17,023 nt of DNA from Candidatus Acidiferrales bacterium (GCA_030043155.1 JASHYE010000290.1:1-17023), one strand, 5' to 3'. Counted from the stretch's first letter, positions 1 to 7,368 are shown. The notes: a model not told the origin generated them from the letters alone. A program made the numbers and translations.

Positions 1-1116
1 AGCGCCGAGCCTTTCCTCACAGCAAAATCACTGTCCATTGGAATCGATGTGATGCCACTGATTTTTTCACGTGATCTTCGAGTGCACTCGCTTGATTTCA
101 AGAATCCGCACGTAGAAATATGGAGGACGGCCTCAGGAGAGTGGAACTTCGCGACTCTCGGAGCACCGACCAAATCTGCACAGCGTAACCAGCGCTCAGA
201 CATTCTTACTGTATCGCTGAAGTTGGGCCAAAATAATCCGCCGGGAGCCACAGCAGGCCTCAACAGCTTCTCGGTCGACCAGATGAAGATATCCGATGGT
301 ACGGTTGCGTTGGGCAGGGCTGGACAGCTGACGGGCCCCGCCTGTCAGAGCGTGGCCATTTCTACACAGGACATTTCCCAAACCGCGGCTTTCCCCTTCC
401 AATTCGAGGCGAAGACGCCCGGCGGCGGCAAAATCAGCCTGAACGGAACACTAGGGCCGATTGGCAACAATGACGGCGACCATATTCCTTTCCAAGGGCG
501 GATCAAAGCGCAAAATATTCCCGCACAGGACATCGAGAATCTCATGGCGGTTTTAGGCTATGCGCTTCCTGCCGGCTCCCATCTCCAGGGCGGAACGATT
601 CAGGCGGATATGGCGTTGCAGGGGCCGCTGGATAGGTTCGCGGCGGATGGTCCGGTGAAACTCAGCGCGGTGACGATTACCGGATTCAGTCTCGCGTCGA
701 AGCTTTCGGCAGGGCTCGGCCAATCCGGTGCGGAGCCTGGAAACGACACGCTCATCAACGTTGCCGAAGGGACTCTTCGATACGGTCCACAAGGTGTGCA
801 GGCGGAGAATCTGAATGTACAGATCGCTTCCGTCGGCGGCGTGACAGGATCAGGTACAATCAGCACCGAGAATACGTTGGATATGCGGCTCGTCGCGAAG
901 CTTACAGGGTCCAGCACAATCGCCAGACTGACTCAGATTTCTCTTTTCAATAAGGGCGGGGGGATTCCCTTTCGGGTCGAAGGGGATGTTTCAAATCCTC
1001 AAGTCAGCGCGGATATTCCCGGCCTGAGCAATACTCCGCTCAATCAGTTGAAAATTCCTAAGGGGCATTTGGGGAGCGTGCTTGGTGGTCTTCTCAAGAA
1101 GAAAGAGCCACAGTAG
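1..1116 (+). CDS. AsmA-like envelope protein, C-terminal part (5' end outside window)
   Basis: The reading frame is already open at base 1 and runs to a TAG at 1114-1116, so only the C-terminal 371 residues are present. An internal ATG at 49 is not a credible start because the residues before it (PFLTAKSLSIGIDV) continue the fold. The text is typical of the AsmA family: a strand reading VHSLDFKNPHVEIWR followed by GEWNFATLG, later a long run of amphipathic beta strands, then PFRVEGDVSNPQVSADIPGL near the end and a basic LLKKKEPQ tail. AsmA-family proteins are inner-membrane-anchored periplasmic beta-groove proteins linked to outer-membrane assembly or lipid transport; the N-terminal anchor would lie outside the window. 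The SDR gene begins 47 nt downstream on the same strand, so co-transcription is possible. Family call is by pattern recognition; the exact subfamily is not determined. Confidence 0.75.
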   Translation, partial: SAEPFLTAKSLSIGIDVMPLIFSRDLRVHSLDFKNPHVEIWRTASGEWNFATLGAPTKSAQRNQRSDILTVSLKLGQNNPPGATAGLNSFSVDQMKISDGTVALGRAGQLTGPACQSVAISTQDISQTAAFPFQFEAKTPGGGKISLNGTLGPIGNNDGDHIPFQGRIKAQNIPAQDIENLMAVLGYALPAGSHLQGGTIQADMALQGPLDRFAADGPVKLSAVTITGFSLASKLSAGLGQSGAEPGNDTLINVAEGTLRYGPQGVQAENLNVQIASVGGVTGSGTISTENTLDMRLVAKLTGSSTIARLTQISLFNKGGGIPFRVEGDVSNPQVSADIPGLSNTPLNQLKIPKGHLGSVLGGLLKKKEPQ

Positions 1117-1147
1117 CTTCAGCTTCCGAAATGGGCGGAGCTTTCCT

Positions 1148-1152
1148 GAGGA
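1148..1152 (+). promoter_or_regulatory. Ribosome binding site deciding the SDR start
   Basis: GAGGA followed by an A-rich stretch lies 11 nt upstream of the ATG at 1164. The alternative in-frame ATG at 1131 has no purine-rich sequence in front of it, and the extra 11 residues it would add precede the normal beginning of an SDR fold. The later start is therefore preferred. Confidence 0.5.
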
Positions 1153-1163
1153 AAAATAGAAAC

Positions 1164-2018
1164 ATGTTTGAAGCGGGATTGCTGAAAGAACGAAAAATCT
1201 TGATCACCGGCGGCGGCACAGGGCTAGGCCGGTCGATGGCCATTTGTTTCGCAAAATTGGGTGCCGATGTGTTCTTGATCGGCCGGCGAGAGGAGCCGCT
1301 GGTAGATACCTGCAAGGAGATTCGCGCTGCAGGATCAAATGCTGGATACGTCTGCTGTGATGTGCGTGATTTCGCCGCAATAGAAAACGCGATCGGGACC
1401 GCCGAAAATGAGTTCGGAAGCATCGACACCCTCGTGAATAATGCCGCAGGGAATTTCATCGCCCGGACAGAAAAACTGTCACCGAATGCATTCAATGCGG
1501 TAGTGGGAATCGTGCTGCAGGGAACCTTCTACTGCACGCTCGCGTTGGGAAGGAAGTGGATAGCAGCGCGGAAGCCAGGAAACATCCTCAATATTGCGGC
1601 GACATATGCGGCCGTAGGCTCAGGATCAGGATTCGTTGTTCCGTCGGCTTGCGCCAAGGCCGGGGTTCTGGCGATGACGCGTTCGCTGGCAGTGGAATGG
1701 GCGAAATACTCCATTCGGCTGAACGCGATCGCGCCTGGACCGTTTCCTACCGAGGGAGCTTGGTCGCGCCTTCTGCCGACTAAGGATTTGGAGGAGCGCG
1801 CGCGACAATCTCATCCCATGAAACGCTTCGGAAGACATGAAGAACTCGCGAACCTGGCTGCTTACCTACTGAGCGATATGTCGGAATACGTAAACGGCGA
1901 ATGCGTGGTCATTGATGGGGGACTTTGGCTGCGCGGTGCCGGAGAATTTAACGATTTTGTCGATTTCCCCGATGCTGCATGGGACCTGATGGAAACCTCA
2001 CGGAGGAAGGGCCCTTAG
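1164..2018 (+). CDS. SDR oxidoreductase, 2,4-dienoyl-CoA reductase-like
   Basis: 284-residue short-chain dehydrogenase/reductase. The nucleotide-binding motif TGGGTGLG is at residues 15-22, CDVRD follows, and NNAAG marks the central strand. The active-site region is not the usual YxxxK: it reads AATYAAVG, then GFVVPSACAKAGVLAMTRSL, then IAPGPFPTEGAWSRL. Separation of the tyrosine (in TYA) from the lysine (in CAK), the FVVPSA.AKAGV block and the GEFNDF segment near the C-terminus are hallmarks of 2,4-dienoyl-CoA reductases as in human DECR1. The expected role is NADPH-dependent reduction of dienoyl-CoA intermediates during oxidation of unsaturated fatty acids, in the cytoplasm. Tyr to Lys spacing is 17 here against 15 as recalled for DECR1. 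It follows the AsmA-like gene by 47 nt but has no obvious functional link to it. Confidence 0.85.
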   Translation: MFEAGLLKERKILITGGGTGLGRSMAICFAKLGADVFLIGRREEPLVDTCKEIRAAGSNAGYVCCDVRDFAAIENAIGTAENEFGSIDTLVNNAAGNFIARTEKLSPNAFNAVVGIVLQGTFYCTLALGRKWIAARKPGNILNIAATYAAVGSGSGFVVPSACAKAGVLAMTRSLAVEWAKYSIRLNAIAPGPFPTEGAWSRLLPTKDLEERARQSHPMKRFGRHEELANLAAYLLSDMSEYVNGECVVIDGGLWLRGAGEFNDFVDFPDAAWDLMETSRRKGP

Positions 2019-2053
2019 GGGTGAACCTGTCGCCTGATTGAGCTTCGAAAGAT

Positions 2054-2087
2054 AAAAAAGGCTGCGCCGAGACTAGCCCGCGCAGCC
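2054..2087 (-). terminator. Intrinsic terminator reading on the minus strand
   Basis: A perfect 8-bp stem, GGCTGCGC at 2060-2067 against GCGCAGCC at 2080-2087, has a 12-nt loop. Six A residues (2054-2059) lie on its left, so on the minus strand the hairpin is followed by six T: a textbook intrinsic terminator for leftward transcription. On the plus strand only CTT follows, so it would stop SDR transcription poorly. No recognised minus-strand gene lies immediately to its right. Confidence 0.65.
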
Positions 2088-2106
2088 CTTGGGACATCAC
2101 CCCGGG

Positions 2107-2130
2107 AGTGCTACTTACTGAGCACTTTTT
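2107..2130 (+). terminator. Weak plus-strand terminator behind the SDR gene
   Basis: AGTGCT (2107-2112) pairs with AGCACT (2121-2126) across an 8-nt loop, and TTTT follows. The stem is short and only half GC, so efficiency is uncertain, but orientation and place (89 nt after the SDR stop) suit the end of the AsmA-SDR unit. Confidence 0.4.
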
Positions 2131-2222
2131 GGTGCGACCCGCTGCTTGGTAGCAAGCACGTCCAAAACCAGACTCAAACGGAAAGAGGCGCCCAGCAATA
2201 CAAAGAAAATTAAGGGGTTCAC
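2115..2222 (-). CDS. Possible small hydrophobic peptide or gene remnant
   Basis: Minus-strand frame with a GTG at 2222 and a TAA at 2115-2117, 35 residues, beginning MNPLIFFVLLGASFRLSLV and ending RVAPKSAQ. Most of the first half is hydrophobic and could span a membrane. What makes it more than noise is the intrinsic terminator 28 nt after its stop, in the right orientation. Against it: no Shine-Dalgarno sequence precedes the GTG, no ATG exists in the frame, and the frame stays open upstream to about 2335 (reading FLRFALLADSV just before the GTG), which would also fit the C-terminal remnant of a lost membrane protein, or chance. I do not recognise the sequence. An untranslated small RNA ending at the same terminator is an equally good explanation. 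Confidence 0.2.
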   Translation of the reverse strand: MNPLIFFVLLGASFRLSLVLDVLATKQRVAPKSAQ

Positions 2223-2344
2223 AGAATCAGCCAGTAGGGCGAAGCGCAGAAACTTTTGAAAATGAGAGTAAAATATGAATTCTGGAATACTTCCGGGCGG
2301 CCTGTCGATATGCCAAAACTGCTGAGCATCCTAATTGCCTGAAA

Positions 2345-2373
2345 TTGTCATCTTTAGTACTCTCTCTGATTGT
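2345..2373 (+). promoter_or_regulatory. Candidate promoter of the propeller lipoprotein
   Basis: TTGTCA at 2345-2350 matches five of six bases of the -35 consensus. After a 17-nt spacer comes GATTGT at 2368-2373, a weak -10 (three of six). Transcription would begin near 2380, downstream of the TTG at 2370 and upstream of the TTG at 2421, which agrees with the later translation start. Confidence 0.3.
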
Positions 2374-2403
2374 TTTTTCGCAAAGTTGATTCGAGCAGGC
2401 GTC

Positions 2404-2411
2404 AAGGGAAG
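2404..2411 (+). promoter_or_regulatory. Ribosome binding site deciding the lipoprotein start
   Basis: AAGGGAAG ends 9 nt before the TTG at 2421. The earlier in-frame TTG at 2370 has only pyrimidine-rich sequence in front and would place 17 extra polar residues before the signal peptide, so 2421 is the better start. Confidence 0.45.
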
Positions 2412-2420
2412 AAAACGGGC

Positions 2421-4805
2421 TTGAGGCTAAGGACAAAACTTACGACAGCGGGGTTGCTCTTGGGGATCCTGCTTTTCGCATCCTGCGAGGAATATATCAA
2501 TCTCCCCGTACCTGGGATTACCTCTCTCAGCCCGGCGAGTGTCACGGCGGACTCCACGACGTTTACGTTGACTGTGAATGGCACCGGATTTGCCCCGAGT
2601 TCGGAAATTGAATTCAATGGCAGCCCGCGAATTTTCAGCAATGGCAGCAGCAACACCATATTTCTTTCTGGGAATCAGCTGACCACGGTGGTCAGCCCCA
2701 GCGACATTCCGATTTCGGAGAGCATCAATGTAACCGTCTTCTCGCCTGCCCCGGGCGGGGGAACTTCCAACACTGTGACGCTGGTCATTAATCCGAATGC
2801 GCTTCCTGTTCCGGAGATTTCATCGATTGATCCAAATACGATTGCCGCGGGCGCCTCAAGTGCCAACGTAACGATTCTGGGATCAAATTTCGTCGGCGTG
2901 CCTGGCACGAGCATATCAATTGCTACAGTAGACGGCGCGAATCGCACCACGAATTTTATTTCCACCACCGAATTGACGATGACTTTGCAAGCTTCGGACA
3001 TGGCGACAACTGGCCCGATCGACATTGCGGTTCTGAATCCGCCGGCTCCGAATCTGAAGCCCCCCGGCGGAGGACTATCGAACACAGTAGCGCTGGACGT
3101 GGTAAATCCGACACCAGTGCTAAGTTCGGTCAGCCCGCTCAGCGTGGTAGCTGGTTCTACGGTCACCACGTCGATTACCGTCTCTGGAAGCGGCTTCGAT
3201 CTGCTGAGCGAGGTTCTGGTTAATGGCACGGGGCGGCCGACAACTTTCAAGAGCTCCAATTCGCTGACCGCGGAACTAGCGACGGGCGATCTGGCTGCTG
3301 CGGGTACTTACACGGTACAGGTAGAAAATCCCACGCCCGGTGGCGGCACATCGCAAGTTTTGTATTTCTCCGTCGTGCCCGCCACCTCTGGAGCGGGCCT
3401 GCCGACGCTTGTGGATCTGGCTCCGGATGGTGCACAGGCCAACGATGGAGTAAGCCCGCCCAGCCAGGTCGGGCCTTCGATCGATACGACGGGTAGGTAT
3501 GTGGCATATACGTCGTCATCGACAAATCTGCTGCAGACCACGACGATCATCCCGCCGCCAGTTCCGAATCCGCTGACCAACGGAACTTCAAATATTTTCC
3601 TGCGTGATTCATGCTTGGGCGATACCGTGGATTGTGCGCCACGGGAAATCTTGGTGGACGTCGGTCCGGCGAACGTGATTGCGAATGGCCCCAGTTTCTC
3701 TCCCGTAGTGAATTCCACGGGAGCAGAGATCGTCGCATATGTTTCGCTGGCTTCCGATCTGGTATCCGGAACTGCATTTGATGGGACAACTTCCCAAGTA
3801 TTCGCGACGAATCCATGCATTACCGCCACCAGCGGATGCACTGTGACCACGGATCTCATGTCCATCGGAAGTGACGGAATCAGCGCGGGAAATGGCCCTT
3901 CCATTGAACCTTCCATCAGCGGCGAAGGAAGGTTCGTCGCGTTTGCCTCGACGGCCACTAACCTGGTTTCTACACCGACGGGAGGCGCGCAAGAAATCTA
4001 CGTTCGCGACACCTGCCTTAGCCAGCCAGCAACGTGTACGCCGCAGACGTATCTGATTTCAGCGGATAATGGAACGTCCGCGAATGGATCGAGCTTTGAA
4101 CCTGTAGTGGTTTCAAGCAGCACTGGCCAGTTTGTCGCATTTGCCTCCACCGCAACCAACCTGGTAAGCGGGACGACAGGCACCACAGAAATTTATCGCG
4201 CGGGACTTTGCATCGGCATCACCAAAGGGTGCACCACAAGTCCTCCACAGTTGATATCGACACCGGACGGAACGACGCCGGCCGATGGCGCCAGCATCGA
4301 GCCCGCAATGACCCCCGATGGCCGGGTCATTGCCTTTGCTTCGACAGCAACGGTTCTTTATCCAGGCACTGGGGGAGTACAGGAAATTTTCGAGAGAGAT
4401 ACATGCCAGGGAGCGCCGACAGGCTGCACCCCTCAAAACAAGATCATCTCTGTTGCAGCAGACGGTTCAACGCCTGGAAACGCCTTGAGCGAAAGCCCCA
4501 GCATCGAGAATACAGGTCAGTATGTGGCGTTCGCGTCACAAGCCAGCAATCTCGTATCAACAAACGTGAACGGCCTCGAGAACATTTACGTGAGGAACAG
4601 CTGCTTGGGCCAGAGTAGTTCGTGCACGGCAACTTCTGCGCTCGTAAGTATTTCTGCCGTGTTGGTAGCCGCGAATGGAGCGTCTGCCACCCCCGTAATC
4701 AATGGCAATGGAACGATTGTGGCGTTCTATTCGGCCGCGAGTAATTTGGTGAATAACGACCTCAACGGCTCTCCTGACATCTTCCTTGCATTCTCGACAT
4801 TCTAG
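2421..4805 (+). CDS. Secreted lipoprotein: three TIG-like domains plus seven propeller-type repeats
   Basis: 794 residues from a TTG start. The N-terminus is a lipoprotein signal: basic LRLRTK, a hydrophobic stretch, then LLFASC with Cys22 as probable lipid anchor (Phe at -3 is slightly off consensus). Three IPT/TIG-like immunoglobulin-fold domains follow (about residues 31-124, 131-230, 232-320), each opening with I/V-x-S-x-x-P and closing with PGGG(T/L)SN or PGGGTSQ. The rest (about 350-794) holds seven PD40/TolB-like repeats of about 66 residues with the core PSI..TGRYVAFAS..TNLV and, later, QEIYVRDTC; seven copies suggest a closed beta-propeller. Six repeats carry a CX6C pair, the seventh does not. 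Probably a cell-surface or periplasmic binding or scaffold protein; the ligand is unknown and no catalytic motif is seen. It stands alone between two large gaps. A start at TTG 2370 is less likely. Confidence 0.8.
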   Translation: MRLRTKLTTAGLLLGILLFASCEEYINLPVPGITSLSPASVTADSTTFTLTVNGTGFAPSSEIEFNGSPRIFSNGSSNTIFLSGNQLTTVVSPSDIPISESINVTVFSPAPGGGTSNTVTLVINPNALPVPEISSIDPNTIAAGASSANVTILGSNFVGVPGTSISIATVDGANRTTNFISTTELTMTLQASDMATTGPIDIAVLNPPAPNLKPPGGGLSNTVALDVVNPTPVLSSVSPLSVVAGSTVTTSITVSGSGFDLLSEVLVNGTGRPTTFKSSNSLTAELATGDLAAAGTYTVQVENPTPGGGTSQVLYFSVVPATSGAGLPTLVDLAPDGAQANDGVSPPSQVGPSIDTTGRYVAYTSSSTNLLQTTTIIPPPVPNPLTNGTSNIFLRDSCLGDTVDCAPREILVDVGPANVIANGPSFSPVVNSTGAEIVAYVSLASDLVSGTAFDGTTSQVFATNPCITATSGCTVTTDLMSIGSDGISAGNGPSIEPSISGEGRFVAFASTATNLVSTPTGGAQEIYVRDTCLSQPATCTPQTYLISADNGTSANGSSFEPVVVSSSTGQFVAFASTATNLVSGTTGTTEIYRAGLCIGITKGCTTSPPQLISTPDGTTPADGASIEPAMTPDGRVIAFASTATVLYPGTGGVQEIFERDTCQGAPTGCTPQNKIISVAADGSTPGNALSESPSIENTGQYVAFASQASNLVSTNVNGLENIYVRNSCLGQSSSCTATSALVSISAVLVAANGASATPVINGNGTIVAFYSAASNLVNNDLNGSPDIFLAFSTF

Positions 4806-4839
4806 AATTTCCGACAAACAGGAGAGGGCATATTTGAAG

Positions 4840-4864
4840 CCCGGCTGCCCGTGGGGCACCCGGG
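4840..4864. repeat. Strong imperfect hairpin downstream of the lipoprotein gene
   Basis: CCCGG (4840-4844) pairs with CCGGG (4860-4864), then a single C-C mismatch, then TGCCC (4846-4850) pairs with GGGCA (4854-4858) around a GTG triloop. Ten GC-rich pairs should fold stably in RNA. It begins 34 nt after the stop codon and has no T-run on either side. It may protect the 3' end of the mRNA, help Rho-dependent termination, or be a REP-like element. Confidence 0.45.
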
Positions 4865-4994
4865 ATGCTGGCAGGCGGCTTTAGCTCGGGTGGAGGCGGC
4901 CTCGGCTCTTCTCAGAACCGTTCGTCCCCGCAGCACATCCTCCAACCCGGCGCAGGCATTGTAGAAACAGCCTTAAATCACGACAATAAGGCGA

Positions 4995-5033
4995 AAGGCC
5001 CAAGGATATAGTACTCTGGGCCTTGGTACTCTG
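4995..5033. repeat. Overlapping inverted and direct repeats
   Basis: AAGGCCC (4995-5001) pairs with GGGCCTT (5018-5024). An alternative pairing uses partly the same bases: CCAAGG (5000-5005) with CCTTGG (5021-5026). In addition GTACTCTG occurs twice, at 5011-5018 and 5026-5033. The two stems exclude each other, so this could be a regulator-binding site or a small structural element; function unknown. Confidence 0.35.
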
Positions 5034-5034
5034 T

Positions 5035-5053
5035 TGTAAATAAAGCTTTTACA
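5035..5053. promoter_or_regulatory. AT-rich palindrome, possible operator
   Basis: TGTAAA (5035-5040) and TTTACA (5048-5053) are perfect inverted arms separated by 7 nt, an arrangement common for dimeric transcription regulators. It lies 270 nt upstream of the kinase start, far for a direct operator, and may be chance in an AT-rich patch. Confidence 0.2.
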
Positions 5054-5325
5054 GGGCACATACACAACTCGCTCTTCAGGCCGACCGCACAAATATCGTC
5101 GCGAAGGGAAAAATGACTGGCGAATGAATAGCACGCTCCTGCAAAACTTTGTGGCCGTCATCTGTCTGCCTCTATGGGCATGTGGGGCTGTTTCGAGATG
5201 GGGCAGATGTGCCCTATGGCCACTTCACTTTTTCACTCTTGATCGCACAATGTAGCGCAAGTCTCTCGCCCTCTGTGTCATAGGGCTTATCTGGTTGGGA
5301 CTCACAGTTGCGATGCTATTGCCTC

Positions 5326-7368
5326 ATGGAAGTTTTTCCAGACACCCCTGAGCGAAAACCCACCGGAAAAGGAACCACTTCTGTTCCAAAGCCCTGCTCC
5401 CTTCAGAGTCGCTTCATTTTAATGGAAGCTGCAACAGTACTCCTTGCCTTGTTTCTCATGAGCGGCGCCCTCATCCTCAGTGTCCTAATTCGTTCGCAGT
5501 TTTCTTCCGGAGTGGAAGGCCTGCACCAGCAGATCGCCCTGCACTCGAAAATTCACGAGGCATTTGATGGAACTGTGCTCGCGTTCTGGCGATACCATGA
5601 CTCAAATGACCCCGCTCTCCTCCAGCAATACAGAAATTACTCAAGCGAACTGCGCCTATTCGTAAAACAGAACACCGAGTCATCCATCACGGATGCGGAT
5701 CAGCAGGATGCAAAAAATCTAATGCAGCTCGAAACGGCAATTCTGAGCTTAACGGATCGAGCCGTTGCTGAGCCGCCGGGGAAACCGGCTAGCGAGGTGG
5801 TGCTGGCAAAACTTCCCGTGCAGGAATTAGCTATCCGCAAAGCTCTCAGCCTGACTGGACAAGCACAATTTGAAAGGTTGCGGAGCGCCACAGATCGTTT
5901 GGCGCTTTACACACGCGTTCTCCGTGCCGTGCTCCTGGTCTTAGGTCTCTTTCCCGTACTCGTGATGTTATGGTTCCGTCATTCACACCAACTGCACATC
6001 TGGGATCCACTGGACCGTCTTCACCGAATGGTTCTCGAAGTGAAGCACGGTAACCTCGATGTGCAGGGAACTGTTCCATTGAACGTCGAGCTCGGCTCCG
6101 TTACCACCGCGTTTCTGACCATGTCAGCAGAATTGCGCGACATGCGCGCTTCGCTGGAAGATAAGGTCCGCCAGCGGGCCATGCAGCTGGAAGCAGCACA
6201 AAAAGACTTATTGCGGGCCGCCAAGCTCGCTTCATTGGGTCAGCTTGTTTCAGGTGTGGCGCACGAAATTAATAACCCACTGACCTCGATCCTGGGTTTC
6301 AGCGAAATCATTTTAGCCAACAACAAGCTGAGCGACACGGTCAGTAATCAAGTCCGCACCATGCGCGACGAAGCGCTGCGCCTGAAGCATCTCGTCGCGA
6401 ATCTGAGCCAATTCGCGCGCCGCACGCCGCAGCAGCTGCACCGCCTCGATCTGCGCAGTATCCCTGATCGGTTGCTCGAATTGAGAAGTTACCAACTGGC
6501 AGCGAACAACATCCGCCTGGAATACCGCCGGGCCGAAAAACCCATCTGGGTTAAAGGCGACTATGACGCACTACTGCAAGTAATACTCCAATTGACGCTG
6601 AATGCGGAACATGCCATTCGCGATCATCGGCAATCGGGCGAGATTTGCCTACAGTGCGAAATTTCTGGCGCGTACGGGCTACTTTCTATCGCGGACAACG
6701 GCTGCGGGATGAACGAAGAAATGCGGGACCATATATTCGATCCTTTTTTCACGACTCGCCCGTCGCGACACGTGATCGGTCTCGGGCTGAGTGTATGTCA
6801 CGGTATCATTGAGCAGCATGGAGGAGAGATCGCCGTTGAGAGTGAATTGAACAAGGGCACCACATTTCGCATTCGTGTTCCCCTGGCGATCAATGAATCT
6901 CAAAGTGAGGCGAACCTGGATTCCGCAAAATCCGCGCCCGCAGTGTGCAAAACAAGCGAAGAAAATGGCCATCGGGAATTTTCGACCGCATCTTCTGGTT
7001 CCGTCCGGGTCCTTGCCATAGACGACGAGGCTGATATTCTGAGCCTTGTTGTTGAAGCCTTGAGCTCAGCGAACGGAAAGGTAGTAACGCTGCAGGATTC
7101 CGATCAGCTTGAAATGGCGCTCCATCAGGGGCCATTCGATGCAGTGCTCTGTGATCTGAAGATGCCGGGACGAGATGGTTTGGCCGTGCTCCGCGAACTG
7201 CGCAAGAAGCAGCCCGGTCTAGCCCAAAAGTTCGTACTTATGACAGGAAACCTCGCCGACGCCGACCGGGCAGCGACGGAGTTGGAAGGCGTTCCAATAC
7301 TCGCAAAACCATTCACGCTCGCACGATTGCGCGAACTGCTGAATCATGTTCGTGATGGCGCGGGCTAG
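5326..7368 (+). CDS. Membrane-bound hybrid sensor histidine kinase with C-terminal receiver
   Basis: 680 residues from ATG 5326; a TTG at 5308 would add six. Neither has a good ribosome site. Order of parts: a cytoplasmic N-terminal stretch; first membrane helix about 30-56; about 140 residues of mainly helical extracytoplasmic sensor region; second helix about 198-217 (VLLVLGLFPVLVMLWF); HAMP-like linker with WDPLDRLHRMVLEV; a coiled-coil stretch; HisKA with phosphorylated His313 in GVAHEINNPLTSILGF; HATPase with N box Asn426 (LTLNAEHA), G1 IADNGCGM, F box DPFFTTRP and G2 GLGLSVCHG at 485 on; then a receiver with acidic pair DD566-567, phospho-acceptor Asp610 in CDLKMPG, Thr640 and Lys661 in AKPF. 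All key residues are present, so it should be active. No DNA-binding output domain or partner regulator is adjacent, which suggests a phosphorelay to a distant partner. The signal is unknown. Confidence 0.93.
   Translation: MEVFPDTPERKPTGKGTTSVPKPCSLQSRFILMEAATVLLALFLMSGALILSVLIRSQFSSGVEGLHQQIALHSKIHEAFDGTVLAFWRYHDSNDPALLQQYRNYSSELRLFVKQNTESSITDADQQDAKNLMQLETAILSLTDRAVAEPPGKPASEVVLAKLPVQELAIRKALSLTGQAQFERLRSATDRLALYTRVLRAVLLVLGLFPVLVMLWFRHSHQLHIWDPLDRLHRMVLEVKHGNLDVQGTVPLNVELGSVTTAFLTMSAELRDMRASLEDKVRQRAMQLEAAQKDLLRAAKLASLGQLVSGVAHEINNPLTSILGFSEIILANNKLSDTVSNQVRTMRDEALRLKHLVANLSQFARRTPQQLHRLDLRSIPDRLLELRSYQLAANNIRLEYRRAEKPIWVKGDYDALLQVILQLTLNAEHAIRDHRQSGEICLQCEISGAYGLLSIADNGCGMNEEMRDHIFDPFFTTRPSRHVIGLGLSVCHGIIEQHGGEIAVESELNKGTTFRIRVPLAINESQSEANLDSAKSAPAVCKTSEENGHREFSTASSGSVRVLAIDDEADILSLVVEALSSANGKVVTLQDSDQLEMALHQGPFDAVLCDLKMPGRDGLAVLRELRKKQPGLAQKFVLMTGNLADADRAATELEGVPILAKPFTLARLRELLNHVRDGAG

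Larger units (their letters stand above)
2131..2420. other. Gap between SDR and propeller lipoprotein
   Basis: Together with the two terminators to its left, this forms a 402-nt stretch without a firm gene. It contains the doubtful minus-strand mini-ORF, an AT-rich part around 2250-2285, and the lipoprotein's proposed promoter and ribosome binding site near its right end. Nothing else recognisable is seen. Confidence 0.5.
4806..5325. other. 520-nt gap with several inverted repeats before the kinase
   Basis: No convincing gene. The left half is GC-rich and holds a strong hairpin at 4840-4864. The middle holds overlapping inverted repeats at 4995-5033 and a palindromic AT-rich site at 5035-5053. 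Further right, GGGCA and TGCCC flank a 4-nt loop near 5200-5213. None of the stems is followed by a T-run, so no intrinsic terminator for the lipoprotein gene is visible. A 48-codon frame at 4865-5011 exists but is unconvincing. No clear kinase promoter could be read. Confidence 0.5.

Noticed and set aside
1620..1675. SDR seemingly lacking the YxxxK catalytic motif and therefore inactive
   Set aside because: The dienoyl-CoA reductase subfamily places the tyrosine far ahead of the lysine. Both residues are present, so it is not a broken gene.
2675..3958. Long minus-strand open frames opposite the propeller lipoprotein
   Set aside because: They mirror the repetitive Ser/Thr/Gly/Pro-rich coding of the plus strand, which shows clear repeated domains. 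No own motifs or ribosome sites were seen.
3612..4679. CX6C pairs as haem or zinc sites
   Set aside because: No CXXCH haem motif occurs, and no His or extra Cys accompanies the pairs as in zinc ribbons. In an exported protein disulfides are more likely.
4865..5011. A 48-codon plus-strand frame starting with ATG in the gap before the kinase
   Set aside because: It starts next to a stable hairpin, has no ribosome binding site, and is Gly/Ser-rich at first without any recognisable fold. It overlaps the inverted repeats that better explain the sequence.
5298..5311. Sigma54-like -24/-12 pattern (GG, ten bases, GC with TTGC) before the kinase
   Set aside because: The -12 part fits, but the -24 part reads GGGACT instead of TGGCAC, and the start point would coincide with the ATG at 5326. 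Probably chance.
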